This document shows positions 43,307 through 51,556 of a DNA stretch of 64,000 bases, piece after piece. This DNA is from Nocardioides acrostichi. Its GTDB lineage: Bacteria > Actinomycetota > Actinomycetes > Propionibacteriales > Nocardioidaceae. The DNA lies in contig NZ_JADIVZ010000012.1 in assembly GCF_015319165.1 (NCBI RefSeq), positions 1-64,000 of the forward strand, read 5' to 3'. The position numbers were made by a program, and so were the translations under genes. Position 1 is the stretch's first letter; each line of letters opens with the position of its first letter. Below the pieces are notes generated by a model, which saw only the letters and a list, made by a program, of their open reading frames with translations, ran no database searches and was not told where the DNA came from.

Positions 43307-44481
43307 CAACCGAACACCCTGATCCTACGTCGAGCACGCACCTGGCCGCACCCGTCACCGCCGGTGCGGTCGCTGCCGTCGTGGGCTTCAGCAGCGCGTT
43401 CGTGGTGGTGCTCGCCGGACTCCGCGCCGTGGGCGCCACCGCCGACCAGGCGGCGTCCGGCCTCGCCGCGCTGTGCCTCGCCCAGGCCCTCGGCATGCTG
43501 TGGCTGGCCTTGCGGCACCGGATGCCGCTCGCGCTCGCCTGGTCGACCCCTGGCGCGGCCCTGCTCGTCACGACCGGCCCGGTGGACGGCGGCTGGCCGG
43601 CGGCCGGGGGGGCCTTCGTCGTCACGGGCCTGCTGGTGGTGCTGACCGGCCTGGTGCCCCGGCTCGGTGACCTCGTGGCCGCGATCCCGGTGCCGCTGGC
43701 TCGGGCCATGCTCGCCGGGGTGCTGCTCCCGCTGTGCCTGGAGCCGGTCACAGCCCTGGTCGACGCGCCGCTGCGGATCGCGCCCATCGTGGTGACGTGG
43801 CTCGTGCTCCTGCGGCTGGCCCCACGGTGGGCCGTGCCAGCCTCGCTCGTCGTCGCCCTGGGTGTGGTGATCGTGGCCGCCGGTGACCGGATCGCTGTCG
43901 GCGAACTGACGCCGTCCGTAGCCCTCACGACGCCGTCGTGGTCGGTGCCCGCCCTGGTCGGCATCGCGCTGCCGCTCTACGTGGTGACCATGGCCTCGCA
44001 GAACGTGCCGGGCGTGGCGGTCATGCGCGGCCTCGGCTACCGGGTTCCGTGGCGCGAGTCGATGGGCGTCACCGGGATCGGCACCGTGCTGAGCGCCCCC
44101 TTCGGTGGGCACGCGGTCAACCTCGCCGCGATCACCGCAGCGCTCGTCGCCGGCCCGGACGCCGGCCCCGACCGGGCGCGTCGCTGGCCGGCCGCCCTCT
44201 CGGCCGCCGCCGCCTACGCCGTGCTCGCGCTCGGCGTGGGTGCCGTCACCGCGGTCGTGGCCGCCGCGCCCGAGGGCGTCGTGCAGTCCGCCGCCGGGTT
44301 GGCGCTCATGGGCACGCTGGCCGCCTCACTGGGCGAGGCGTTGCGCGACGACCACGAGCGCGTGCCCGCCGTGGTGTGTCTCGTCGTGGCGGCCTCGGGC
44401 ATCAGCGTGCTCGGCGTCGGCTCCGCCTTCTGGGCGCTGGTCGCCGGGCTCGCCGTCAGGCTGGTGCATCCGCGGACGTGA
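43291..44481 (+). CDS. benE: BenE-family benzoate/H+ symporter
   Basis: A 396-residue membrane transporter with about 11-12 hydrophobic segments. It includes GAVAAVVGFSSAFVVVLAGL, WLALRHRMPLALAWSTPGAA, AIPVPLARAMLAGVLLPLCL and LYVVTMASQNVPGVAVMRGL. The strings WSTPGAALLVTTG and SQNVPGVAVMRGLGY are BenE hallmarks. It should import benzoate or a similar aromatic acid with protons. It ends 4 bases before the convergent P450 gene. No benzoate-degradation genes are in the window, so the physiological substrate is uncertain. Confidence 0.9.
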   Translation: MRNVPSTEHPDPTSSTHLAAPVTAGAVAAVVGFSSAFVVVLAGLRAVGATADQAASGLAALCLAQALGMLWLALRHRMPLALAWSTPGAALLVTTGPVDGGWPAAGGAFVVTGLLVVLTGLVPRLGDLVAAIPVPLARAMLAGVLLPLCLEPVTALVDAPLRIAPIVVTWLVLLRLAPRWAVPASLVVALGVVIVAAGDRIAVGELTPSVALTTPSWSVPALVGIALPLYVVTMASQNVPGVAVMRGLGYRVPWRESMGVTGIGTVLSAPFGGHAVNLAAITAALVAGPDAGPDRARRWPAALSAAAAYAVLALGVGAVTAVVAAAPEGVVQSAAGLALMGTLAASLGEALRDDHERVPAVVCLVVAASGISVLGVGSAFWALVAGLAVRLVHPRT

Positions 44482-44485
44482 GCGC

Positions 44486-45814
44486 TCAGGCCAGCCGGGT
44501 CGGGAGCGCGCCCCAACCGCGCAGGATGCGGGTGGGACGACGCCGCGCTCCGGGCAGCAGCACCAGGTCGGGGTAGCGGTCGAAGAGGGCGCGCAGGCCG
44601 ACCTCGCCCTCCATGCGGGCCAGGGCGGCTCCGAGGCAGTAGTGCCGACCGGCGGAGAACGACACGTGGTCGCGGGCGTTCTCGCGGGCCACGTCGAAGG
44701 CGTGCGGGTTCGCGAACACCTCGGGATCGCGGTTGGCCCCGGCGAGGAGGGTGGTGACGATGGACCCGCACCGGATGCGCCGGCCCGCCACGTCGGTGTC
44801 GCGCACCGCGACCCGGCCGGTGAGCAGCACGGGCGGGTCGAAGCGCAGGATCTCGTCGACCGCGTTGGGCATGAGGTCCGGCTCGGCGCGTAGTCGCTCG
44901 AGCTGCTCGGGGTGCTCGCGCAGCAGCACGATGCCGTTGCCGAGCAGGTTCACGGTGGTCTCGAAGCCGGCCGCCAGCACGAGCCCCGCCGTGGCCAGGA
45001 GCTCGGCCTGGTTCAGCCCGCCCTCTTCGTCCTGCACGGCCACGAGCTGACTCATCAGATCCTCGCCGGGCTGCTCGCGCAGCCGCTCGAGGTGGGCGAT
45101 CAGCCAGCCGCGGAAGTCGTCGAGGGCTCGCTCGACCGAGCGCAGCTCGCCGAAGGAGAGGCCGAGGTCGAGGCTGGGTGCGGCGGCGGTGCCGAAGTCG
45201 AGCACGCGCTGTCGATCCTCCGGCGGCACCCCCAACACCTCGGCGATCACGGTCACCGGCAGCAGCGCGCAGTACTCCGCCACCAGGTCGACCACCTCGC
45301 CCCGTTCGGCACGTTCCGCGAGGTCGTCGAGCAGCCCCGCACCGATCTGGGCCGTGCGCTCGCGCAGTCGCTCGACCGCGCGGACCGTGAACACCCGCGT
45401 GACGAGCTTGCGGTAGCGGGTGTGGGACGGCGGCTCGGTGACGAGCAGCGATGGCGGTTGCAGGGGGCCGATCCGCTCCGGGTCGTCGGCCCAGGCCCAG
45501 AGCCGACCGAGTGGCCCGTCGCCGGGCGTGAAGACGCCCGACCCGAAGTCGTTGCTCGACAGCACCTCGCGCACCACCGGCAACGACGCGGTCACGTGGG
45601 CGAACTTCGCCGTGTGCAGGGGTCCGGAGCGGCGGATCTCGTCGGCCAGGGACTGCAGCGCCGCGGTGTCTTGGGAGAGGTTGCGGCTCATCAGCCGGCC
45701 CTGGAGATCCCCGCGCCGGGCCGCGATCCGGGTCATGCCCGTCGGCAGGGCGTGCCCGAGCGACCACCGCACCCCGCGCCGCACCTCCTCACGAGCGAAC
45801 GACGCGATCTGCAT
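44486..45814 (-). CDS. Cytochrome P450
   Basis: A 442-residue haem monooxygenase. The I-helix oxygen-binding motif is LVLAAGFETTVNLLGNG (about 285-300), ExxR is in NAVDEILRFDPPV, and the haem loop is HVSFSAGRHYCLGAALARME with Cys about 392. The N-terminal 50 residues (VRRGVRWSLGHALPTGMTRI) are longer than usual for a soluble bacterial P450. ATG 45814 is preceded at 7 bases by TACCGT, suggesting a leaderless transcript. No ferredoxin or reductase gene adjoins, so partners must come from elsewhere. Its position beside egtD may be chance. The substrate cannot be predicted. Confidence 0.93.
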   Translation of the reverse strand: MQIASFAREEVRRGVRWSLGHALPTGMTRIAARRGDLQGRLMSRNLSQDTAALQSLADEIRRSGPLHTAKFAHVTASLPVVREVLSSNDFGSGVFTPGDGPLGRLWAWADDPERIGPLQPPSLLVTEPPSHTRYRKLVTRVFTVRAVERLRERTAQIGAGLLDDLAERAERGEVVDLVAEYCALLPVTVIAEVLGVPPEDRQRVLDFGTAAAPSLDLGLSFGELRSVERALDDFRGWLIAHLERLREQPGEDLMSQLVAVQDEEGGLNQAELLATAGLVLAAGFETTVNLLGNGIVLLREHPEQLERLRAEPDLMPNAVDEILRFDPPVLLTGRVAVRDTDVAGRRIRCGSIVTTLLAGANRDPEVFANPHAFDVARENARDHVSFSAGRHYCLGAALARMEGEVGLRALFDRYPDLVLLPGARRRPTRILRGWGALPTRLA

Positions 45815-45821
45815 GGGCACC

Positions 45822-45827
45822 ACGGTA
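45822..45827 (-). promoter_or_regulatory. -10 element TACCGT, leaderless start of the P450 gene
   Basis: On the minus strand TACCGT is followed by 7 bases and ATG 45814. The element lies between the end of egtD and the P450 start. Confidence 0.45.
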
Positions 45828-45836
45828 CGGGTGCCC

Positions 45837-46859
45837 TCAGGCGGGGCGGCGCCGTGCCAACGTCAGTGCGAAGTCGCCGTCCGCCGGGTCGGCTGCGTCG
45901 GTGAAGGTGCGCACGACCTCGAAGCCCGCCTCGTCGAGCTCGGCGGCGAGCTGTGCGATGCGGAACTTGGTGGAGATCTCGACGTGGATCTCCTCTCCCA
46001 GCCCCAGCTCGACCTCGATGCCGGCGCCCGGGATGCGGACCCGCTGCGGCATCTCGGCGCGCAGGCGCAGGTCCATCCGCTCCATGTGGGCATCCCACAG
46101 CGGCGTGTAGCTGAAGGCGTCGAGGTCGAAGTCGGCGCCGAGCTCGCGGCTGAGCACGACCAGACTGTTGCGCACGAACGCTCGCGTGAGGCCCTGGCTG
46201 TCGTGGTAGGCCGCGACCAGCCGGTCGACCGACTTGACCAGGTCGGTGCCGAGCAGCAGCCACTCGCCGTCATCGAGGGAGTCGGCCAGCGCGCCGAGGA
46301 AGGCGCGTCGCTCCTCGACGTAGAGGTTGCCGATGGTGCTGCCCAAGAAGGCGACCATGCGGCGTCCGTCGTCGGCGGCGGGCGGCAGCTGGCCCAGGTG
46401 CAGCGTGAAGTCGCCGACCACGGCCTGCACGTCGAGGCCCGGGTAGCGGCGGCTGAGCATGTCGGCGGCGTCGCGCAGGGTCGCCTCGGAGACGTCGACG
46501 GGCACGAACCGCTGCAGCCGACCCGCCCCCGCGAACGCGTCGAGCAGCATGCGGGTCTTGTCGCTGGTGCCGGAGCCGAGCTCGACGACGGTGCAGGCGT
46601 CGCAGGCGGCCACGATGTCGTCGGCGTGCTCGACGATGATGCTGCGCTCGGTCTCGGTGGGGTAGTACTCCGGCAGTCGGGTGATGGCGTCGAAGAGCCG
46701 CGACCCCTCGTCGTCGTAGAGCCACTTGGGCGGCAGCCGCTTGGGCGTACGCGTGAGCCCACGGCGCACGTCGTCGACCAGCGAACCCGAGGCCCAGTCG
46801 GGGTCGAGCAGCACGGTCACGGCGGGCTCGCGCACGTCGTCGTGGTGCTCGCGACTCAT
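45837..46859 (-). CDS. egtD: L-histidine N-alpha-methyltransferase EgtD
   Basis: A 340-residue SAM enzyme that adds three methyl groups to histidine to make hercynine, the first step to ergothioneine. Marks are GLTRTPKRLPPKWLYDDEGS (about 33-52), RLPEYYPTETERSII, the SAM loop VVELGSGTSDKTRML (about 92-106), and FLGSTIGNLYVEER (about 170), including the conserved Asn and Tyr of the histidine site. ATG 46859 overlaps the egtB stop, so they are translationally coupled. Confidence 0.95.
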   Translation of the reverse strand: MSREHHDDVREPAVTVLLDPDWASGSLVDDVRRGLTRTPKRLPPKWLYDDEGSRLFDAITRLPEYYPTETERSIIVEHADDIVAACDACTVVELGSGTSDKTRMLLDAFAGAGRLQRFVPVDVSEATLRDAADMLSRRYPGLDVQAVVGDFTLHLGQLPPAADDGRRMVAFLGSTIGNLYVEERRAFLGALADSLDDGEWLLLGTDLVKSVDRLVAAYHDSQGLTRAFVRNSLVVLSRELGADFDLDAFSYTPLWDAHMERMDLRLRAEMPQRVRIPGAGIEVELGLGEEIHVEISTKFRIAQLAAELDEAGFEVVRTFTDAADPADGDFALTLARRRPA

Positions 46860-48148
46860 CGGGGCTCGCCCCCGTCGGCCAGGCGCACGCCCGAGAGTGC
46901 CCAGCGGGCGCCGTGCGGGAAGAAGTTGCGATAGGTGGCGCGGGCGTGACCCGGCGGGGTGAGCGCACAGCCGCCGCGCAGCACCATCTGGTTCGACATG
47001 AACTTGCCGTTGTACTCCCCGATCGCCCCCTCGGGCGGGTGGAACCCGGGGTAGGCGTGGTAGGCCGACGACGTCCATTCCCAACAGTCGCCGTAGACCT
47101 GCCGCAGCCGGCTGCCGGACGGCGCAGCCCCGGCCGCGGCGGGGTGGAACGACGCCGCGTCGGCCAGATTGCCTCCCGCGCGCACCGCATCGGCCTGACC
47201 GTCACTGACGACCGCGTGCTCCCACTCGGCCTCGCTCGGCAGTCGCTTGCCGGCCCACGTGGCGTAGGCGTCGGCCTCGTAGAACGACACGTGCGCCACG
47301 GGGAGGCCGGGGTCGACCGGCCAGGTGCCGTGCAGCGTGTGCTCGAGCCAGGTGCCCTCGTGCTGCGACCAGTACAGCGGTGCACGCCAGCCCTGCGCCC
47401 GCACCTGCGCCAGACCGTCGGAGAGCCACAGCTCGGGGCGCTCGTAGCCGCCGTCGGCCATGAAGGCCAGCCATTCGCCGTTGGTGACGAGCCGGTCGGC
47501 CAGCCGGAACGGCTCGAGCCACTGCCGGTGCCGCGGCTGCTCGTTGTCGAAGCAGAAGCCCCCGCCCTCGTGCCCCACCTCGACCAGGCCACCCTCGACG
47601 TCGACCCAGCCGAGCTCGTCGGGCTCCGAGACCGCCCGGCGGCTGCCGGCGTACACCGGCTGGAGCGGGTTGCGGGAGAGCACGTGCTTGATGTCCATGA
47701 GCAGCAGCTCCTGGTGCTGCTGCTCGTGATGGAAGCCGAGCTCGATGGTGGGTGCGAGCTTGGTCAGGGTGCCGTCGTCGAGGGAGTCGAGCAGATCGCG
47801 GAAGCGGGAGTCGACGTTGTCGCGGTAGCTGCCGACCTCGTGGGCGCCGGGCCGGGTGACCAGGCCCCGGTCGGGTCGGCTGAACCGCGGCCCCAACGAC
47901 TCGTAGTAGGAGTTGAAGAGGAACCAGTACCGGTCGCCGAAGGGTGCGAAGTCGCGCTCGTGGTCGGCCAGCACGAAGGTCTCGAAGAACCACGTGACGT
48001 GCGCTCGGTGCCACTTGGTGGGCGAGACGTCGGGCATCGACTGGACGGTCTGGTCCTCCGGCGACAGCGGCGCGGCGAGGCGCTCGGTGTAGCCACGGAC
48101 GTCGTCGAACCGGGTCGCGAGCTGGACGGCGGTGTGCAGGGAGTCCAC
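46856..48148 (-). CDS. egtB: Ergothioneine sulfoxide synthase EgtB
   Basis: A 430-residue iron enzyme that joins hercynine to a thiol (gamma-Glu-Cys or Cys) with oxygen. The N-terminal DinB-like domain holds the iron ligands His in KWHRAHVTWFFE (about 48-52) and the HHEQQHQELLLMDIKH pair (about 143-158). The C-terminal FGE-sulfatase domain reads VTNGEWLAFMADGGY, AYATWAGKRLPSEAEWE, GDCWEWTSSAY and VLRGGCALTPPGHARATYRN. GTG 48148 is taken as start; GTG 48151 is possible. Only egtD follows, and egtA, egtC and egtE are not adjacent. Confidence 0.93.
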   Translation of the reverse strand: MDSLHTAVQLATRFDDVRGYTERLAAPLSPEDQTVQSMPDVSPTKWHRAHVTWFFETFVLADHERDFAPFGDRYWFLFNSYYESLGPRFSRPDRGLVTRPGAHEVGSYRDNVDSRFRDLLDSLDDGTLTKLAPTIELGFHHEQQHQELLLMDIKHVLSRNPLQPVYAGSRRAVSEPDELGWVDVEGGLVEVGHEGGGFCFDNEQPRHRQWLEPFRLADRLVTNGEWLAFMADGGYERPELWLSDGLAQVRAQGWRAPLYWSQHEGTWLEHTLHGTWPVDPGLPVAHVSFYEADAYATWAGKRLPSEAEWEHAVVSDGQADAVRAGGNLADAASFHPAAAGAAPSGSRLRQVYGDCWEWTSSAYHAYPGFHPPEGAIGEYNGKFMSNQMVLRGGCALTPPGHARATYRNFFPHGARWALSGVRLADGGEPR

Positions 48149-48203
48149 CACCCCACCATGGCGCACACGGCTCACAGGATCGAGCCCTGCCGGGGTGAGC
48201 CGT

Positions 48204-48866
48204 TCAGGAGGCGGCGCGCACCGAGTCGCCTCGAGTCCGACCGTCGTGGCTGTCGCCGGACCCACGGACCTTGCCCAGCGGGGCGGCATACACGACGACG
48301 TTGCTCTCGTAGGCCGCGCCGTCCCAGTCGGTGCACGAGATGAGCACGAGCCGACCGTTGCCGTGGTCCTGACCGAAGACGCCGGCCGCCTCGCGGGCCA
48401 GCGCCTCCTTGTCGTAGATCTTGCGGCGCATGACCGCATACCGCATGGTGCCGCGCTCGGTGACGACGTCGATGACGTCGTTGCGCTTGACCTCCGGCAG
48501 GTCGTCGAGGGAGCCGCCCCCCGTGTGCACGGTGTGCCCGGCGATGACGGTCGAGCCCTCGCCGGAGCCGGGCTTCGCGCTGGCGGCCCACCACCCGACG
48601 TCGAGCACGTCCGCCGGCGGGTCGAGCACGGCGTTCGTGACCTGGATCGGCACGATCGGTGCCCGCACCTTGAGCCGGGGCACCTCGAGGCGCACGGGGT
48701 CCGAGGGGCTCAGCGAGCCGTAGGCCGGTTGTGGTGGTCCGGGGTCGGCGGGGATCACGACGCCACCGACCACCAGCCCGCCGCTGAGCACGAGGAGCAT
48801 CGTGCCCAGGGCGGAGAGGCGTCGGTGGAGGCCCGTGAGCGCTCGGTCGACCCGAGCCTGGGTCAC
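48204..48866 (-). CDS. Class E/F sortase-fold protein, catalytic Arg not evident
   Basis: A 220-residue membrane-anchored sortase-like protein. A signal anchor spans about 18-40 (LGTMLLVLSGGLVVGGVVIP). The sortase barrel shows RLEVPRLKVRAPIVPIQV, the His about 111 in VIAGHTVHTG, and the Cys about 178 in LVLISCTDW. In active sortases an Arg follows in the segment before the last strand (NVVVYA). Here that stretch is TDWDGAAYES with no Arg, and TCGG is SCTD. Activity as a transpeptidase is therefore doubtful. GTG 48866 overlaps the stop of the surface-protein gene upstream, which indicates a dedicated pair. Confidence 0.8.
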   Translation of the reverse strand: MTQARVDRALTGLHRRLSALGTMLLVLSGGLVVGGVVIPADPGPPQPAYGSLSPSDPVRLEVPRLKVRAPIVPIQVTNAVLDPPADVLDVGWWAASAKPGSGEGSTVIAGHTVHTGGGSLDDLPEVKRNDVIDVVTERGTMRYAVMRRKIYDKEALAREAAGVFGQDHGNGRLVLISCTDWDGAAYESNVVVYAAPLGKVRGSGDSHDGRTRGDSVRAAS

Positions 48867-50113
48867 GTGCGGTTCATCGCCCGTCGGTAGGAGGCGACAC
48901 CGGCGCCTGCCGAGAGGGCGAGCAGGCCGATGAGAGCGGCGCTGCCACCCGTGCCGAGTCCGCCGGAGGCGTCGTCCGCGCTCTCGAGGCCGGCCGGCAC
49001 CGAGGTCGGCACGGTCGTCGGCGTCGCGGTCGGGGTGGGCGTCGGGGTCGCGACGGTGACGCGGCCGCTCGGGCCGCACGCCGATTCACCGATCTGGGCG
49101 CCGAGCAGGTCGACGCCGAAGCCGGAGGCGACCGGCAGCACGGAGAGGTCGAGCGCGGTGACGGTGATCTGGTCCTTGCTGGCGCGCGACTGCTTGTTCA
49201 GCGTGATGTCGAGGACGTTGTCCTCGAGCGGACCCAGCTGATCGGAGACCTGCTGGAGCGCGGCGGCGAGCACGGCAGCCTGGTCGATTGCACCGCCGAG
49301 GGCACCGAGCTGGCCGTCGATCGCCGTGGTGAACTCGCTGTTCAGCGCGTCGAGGATGGCCTGGGTGACGTCGCCGAGACCGGTGACGACCTTCGTGTTC
49401 GGGGCCGGATGCACCGGCAGCGAGACCAGGTCGATGCGCGTGCCCTGGAACTGCGCGTAAGCCGACGCGTCGACGATCTGGGCGTCGCCCGAGGCCGTGC
49501 CGGGCCCGGCCGTGCACTGGCTCTGGACGGCGCCCAGGTCGAGGAAGACGCCGAGATCGGCGGAGCTCAAGGCGGTGGTGAGCGCCTGGTTGAGCGCGTC
49601 GGTCAGCGGGCCGATGACGGGGGCCAGGGCGTTCTGGAGCTGCTGGTCGAGGCCCATCAGCAGGTCGGACTGCACGATCTGGAGGTTGCTGAGATCGACG
49701 TGTGCGGCGTCGAGCTGGAGGTTCTGGCCCGGGGTGAGGCAGGCGCCGTCGCCCGCGGCGACCGCGGTGGCGCCGTCACCGGCGAGGCCGGCGCACGCGG
49801 CGGAGTGGCCCGACTTGTTCCGCACGGTCGCCGTGGCGTCCTGGGCGAGGGTGCCCGCCTGCACGAAGCTCTGACCACCCAGCGCCGTGACCGCCGGGCT
49901 GTTGGTGCCCGTGGTGGTCTCCTTGGTGCCGTCGTTGGTCGCGGTGTAGGAGCCGCTGTCGGTGGGCGTGCTCGCGACCGTTACCCGCAGGGCGGTGGCG
50001 CTGGCCTGCGACACGGTGTCGGCCGCGAGGGCCGGGCCGGCCGTCAGGCTGAGCACAGCCGCGGTGGACAGGAGCGCGCCGGCCTGGAGGCCGCGACGAC
50101 GCACGTGTGACAT
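48863..50113 (-). CDS. Secreted, C-terminally anchored surface protein
   Basis: A 416-residue exported protein I cannot name. The signal peptide is about residues 1-31 (GALLSTAAVLSLTAGPALAA). The body has beta-rich and amphipathic helical parts (DQQLQNALAPVIGPLTDALN, AAVLAAALQQVSDQLGP) and four or five Cys. A proline/threonine tether (VATPTPTPTATPTTVPTS, about 355-372) leads to a hydrophobic helix (GGSAALIGLLALSAGAGVAS) and a short basic tail. No LPxTG or LAxTG motif lies before the helix. It is coupled by GTGA to the sortase-like gene and is its obvious candidate partner. Confidence 0.75.
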   Translation of the reverse strand: MSHVRRRGLQAGALLSTAAVLSLTAGPALAADTVSQASATALRVTVASTPTDSGSYTATNDGTKETTTGTNSPAVTALGGQSFVQAGTLAQDATATVRNKSGHSAACAGLAGDGATAVAAGDGACLTPGQNLQLDAAHVDLSNLQIVQSDLLMGLDQQLQNALAPVIGPLTDALNQALTTALSSADLGVFLDLGAVQSQCTAGPGTASGDAQIVDASAYAQFQGTRIDLVSLPVHPAPNTKVVTGLGDVTQAILDALNSEFTTAIDGQLGALGGAIDQAAVLAAALQQVSDQLGPLEDNVLDITLNKQSRASKDQITVTALDLSVLPVASGFGVDLLGAQIGESACGPSGRVTVATPTPTPTATPTTVPTSVPAGLESADDASGGLGTGGSAALIGLLALSAGAGVASYRRAMNRT

Positions 50114-50268
50114 AGGTGCTCCCTCATGGTTGCTGCGCGGGCGAGTGGTCCCTCACGACTCGACCGAGATGGCGTACGACCTACCCAACGAGTGGGGTGT
50201 GGTGGAGGTTACGTAAAGGGCCGCGTGCGCGCCACCTCCGAAGGACCGAGGACTGCGGTCGCGCCGGG

Positions 50269-50297
50269 TTGGGCCGCACGGGTCGAGCCGCTAGACT
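50269..50297 (+). promoter_or_regulatory. Promoter of the terC riboswitch transcript
   Basis: TTGGGC at 50269-50274 and TAGACT at 50292-50297 are 17 bases apart, which puts the transcript start near 50304, right at the base of the riboswitch. Confidence 0.55.
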
Positions 50298-50302
50298 GCA
50301 CC

Positions 50303-50404
50303 GCGAGGGGAGTACCCCACCATGAGCCCGTTCGGTCAGTACGGCGTCGACGACGCCCCGGCGGGTGCCCGGTAGCAGCACCGCCGGGTCGGGGGAGACC
50401 TCAG
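50303..50404 (+). ncRNA. Probable yybP-ykoY (manganese) riboswitch
   Basis: The leader begins GCGAGGGGAGTACCCC and ends with GGGGGAGACCTC. The GAGG and CCTC ends can pair as P1. GGGGAGTA and GGGGAGACC are the conserved loop-side motifs I associate with yybP-ykoY aptamers, and between them is a stem region (GGCGTCGACGACGCC; GCCCGGTAGCAGC). This RNA class senses Mn2+ and is often placed before TerC-like genes. A further stem (GCCGTCGGCTGGAGCCGGCG, about 50413-50432) next to the GAGGAG ribosome-binding site could be the expression platform. The call rests on remembered consensus and context. Confidence 0.7.
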
Positions 50405-50448
50405 GACATCTGCCGTCGGCTGGAGCCGGCGCCTTCCTGAGGAGAACC

Positions 50449-51447
50449 ATGATCCCCGTTCCGCTCTCGCCCCTGGCGATCGACACCATCGGCAGCCCCA
50501 CGTTGTGGACGCTCACCCTGGCCGCCGTGATCGGCCTGCTGGTGCTCGACTTCGTGGCGACCCGCCGTCCGCACGAGGTCTCGATGCGCGAGGCGCTGGC
50601 CTGGTCGGCCTTCTACGTCGCGCTGCCGCTCGCCTTCGGCGCCTGGGTCTGGGTCGCGCACGGACAGTCCGTGGGGGTGGAGTACTACACCGGATACGTC
50701 GTGGAGAAGTCGCTCAGCGTCGACAACCTCTTTGTGTTCATGCTGCTGCTCGCGGCGTTCGCGGTGCCCGAGGCGCTCAAGCAGCGGGTGCTGCTCTACG
50801 GCATCATCGGCGCGCTCGTGCTGCGTGGCGTCTTCATCGCCCTCGGTGCCGCGGCACTCCAGTACGCCGACGCCGTGTTCCTGCTCTTCGGGCTCATCCT
50901 CGTCGTCACCGGCGTGAAGCTGCTGCGTGACGCCGTGCGCGGCGAGGAGGAGAGCGTCGACGTCGACGAGATGCGCGTCGTGCGCGTCGTCCGCCGCCTG
51001 ATGCCGGTCACCGACGACTACGAAGGCGCCCGCTTCACGGTGCGCCGCGACGGCGTGCGCGCGCTGACGCCGTTCGCGCTCGTGGTCGTCGCGGTCTTCG
51101 CCACCGACATCGTGTTCGCCGTCGACTCGGTGCCGGCGGTCTACGGCATCACCGGGGATCCCTACCTGGTGTTCGCCACCAACGCGTTCGCGCTGCTCGG
51201 ACTGCGTGCCCTCTACTTCGTGCTCGAGAGTGCCCTCTCGAAGCTCGTGCACCTCTCCTACGGCCTCGCCGCGATCCTGCTCTTCATCGGCGTCAAGCTC
51301 GGTCTGCACTGGGGCCACCTCACGTGGACGTCGGTGCCCGAGGTGCCGACCCTGCTCTCGCTCGGCGTCATCGTGGGCATCCTGGTGCTCACCACCGTCA
51401 CCAGCCTGATCGCCTCGGGGCGCGCGGAGAAGTCTGCGGAGGCCTGA
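50449..51447 (+). CDS. TerC/Alx-family membrane protein
   Basis: A 332-residue integral membrane protein with about 8-9 segments. The family motifs are EKSLSVDNLFVFMLLLAAF (about 85-103), which carries acidic membrane residues thought to bind metal, and VFATDIVFAVDSVPAVYGIT (about 220-239). A cytoplasmic loop separates the halves (RGEEESVDVDEMRVVRVVR). Members export Mn2+ or supply metal to secreted proteins, and the upstream manganese riboswitch supports metal homeostasis. GAGGAG lies 5 bases before ATG 50449. A strong hairpin follows the stop. Confidence 0.9.
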   Translation: MIPVPLSPLAIDTIGSPTLWTLTLAAVIGLLVLDFVATRRPHEVSMREALAWSAFYVALPLAFGAWVWVAHGQSVGVEYYTGYVVEKSLSVDNLFVFMLLLAAFAVPEALKQRVLLYGIIGALVLRGVFIALGAAALQYADAVFLLFGLILVVTGVKLLRDAVRGEEESVDVDEMRVVRVVRRLMPVTDDYEGARFTVRRDGVRALTPFALVVVAVFATDIVFAVDSVPAVYGITGDPYLVFATNAFALLGLRALYFVLESALSKLVHLSYGLAAILLFIGVKLGLHWGHLTWTSVPEVPTLLSLGVIVGILVLTTVTSLIASGRAEKSAEA

Positions 51448-51462
51448 GCCCCGCCCCTGCAC

Positions 51463-51495
51463 ATCGCCCCGCCCGAGCTGCTCGGGCGGGGCGAT
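51463..51495. terminator. GC-rich hairpin terminator after terC
   Basis: ATCGCCCCGCCCGAG, loop CTG, and its exact complement make a 15-bp stem with no mismatches, starting 16 bases after the terC stop. No T-run follows, as is common for actinobacterial hairpins. Confidence 0.7.
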
Positions 51496-51556
51496 CGACG
51501 CAGATCGGTCACGCGCAGGCCGCGCGCCGTTCACGTGCGTGCGTCAGCATCCCCTG

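Noticed and set aside
48863..49080. LPxTG-like sorting signal in the surface protein
   Set aside because: Checked before the hydrophobic helix: the stretch VPAGLESADDASGG has no LPxTG or LAxTG pattern.
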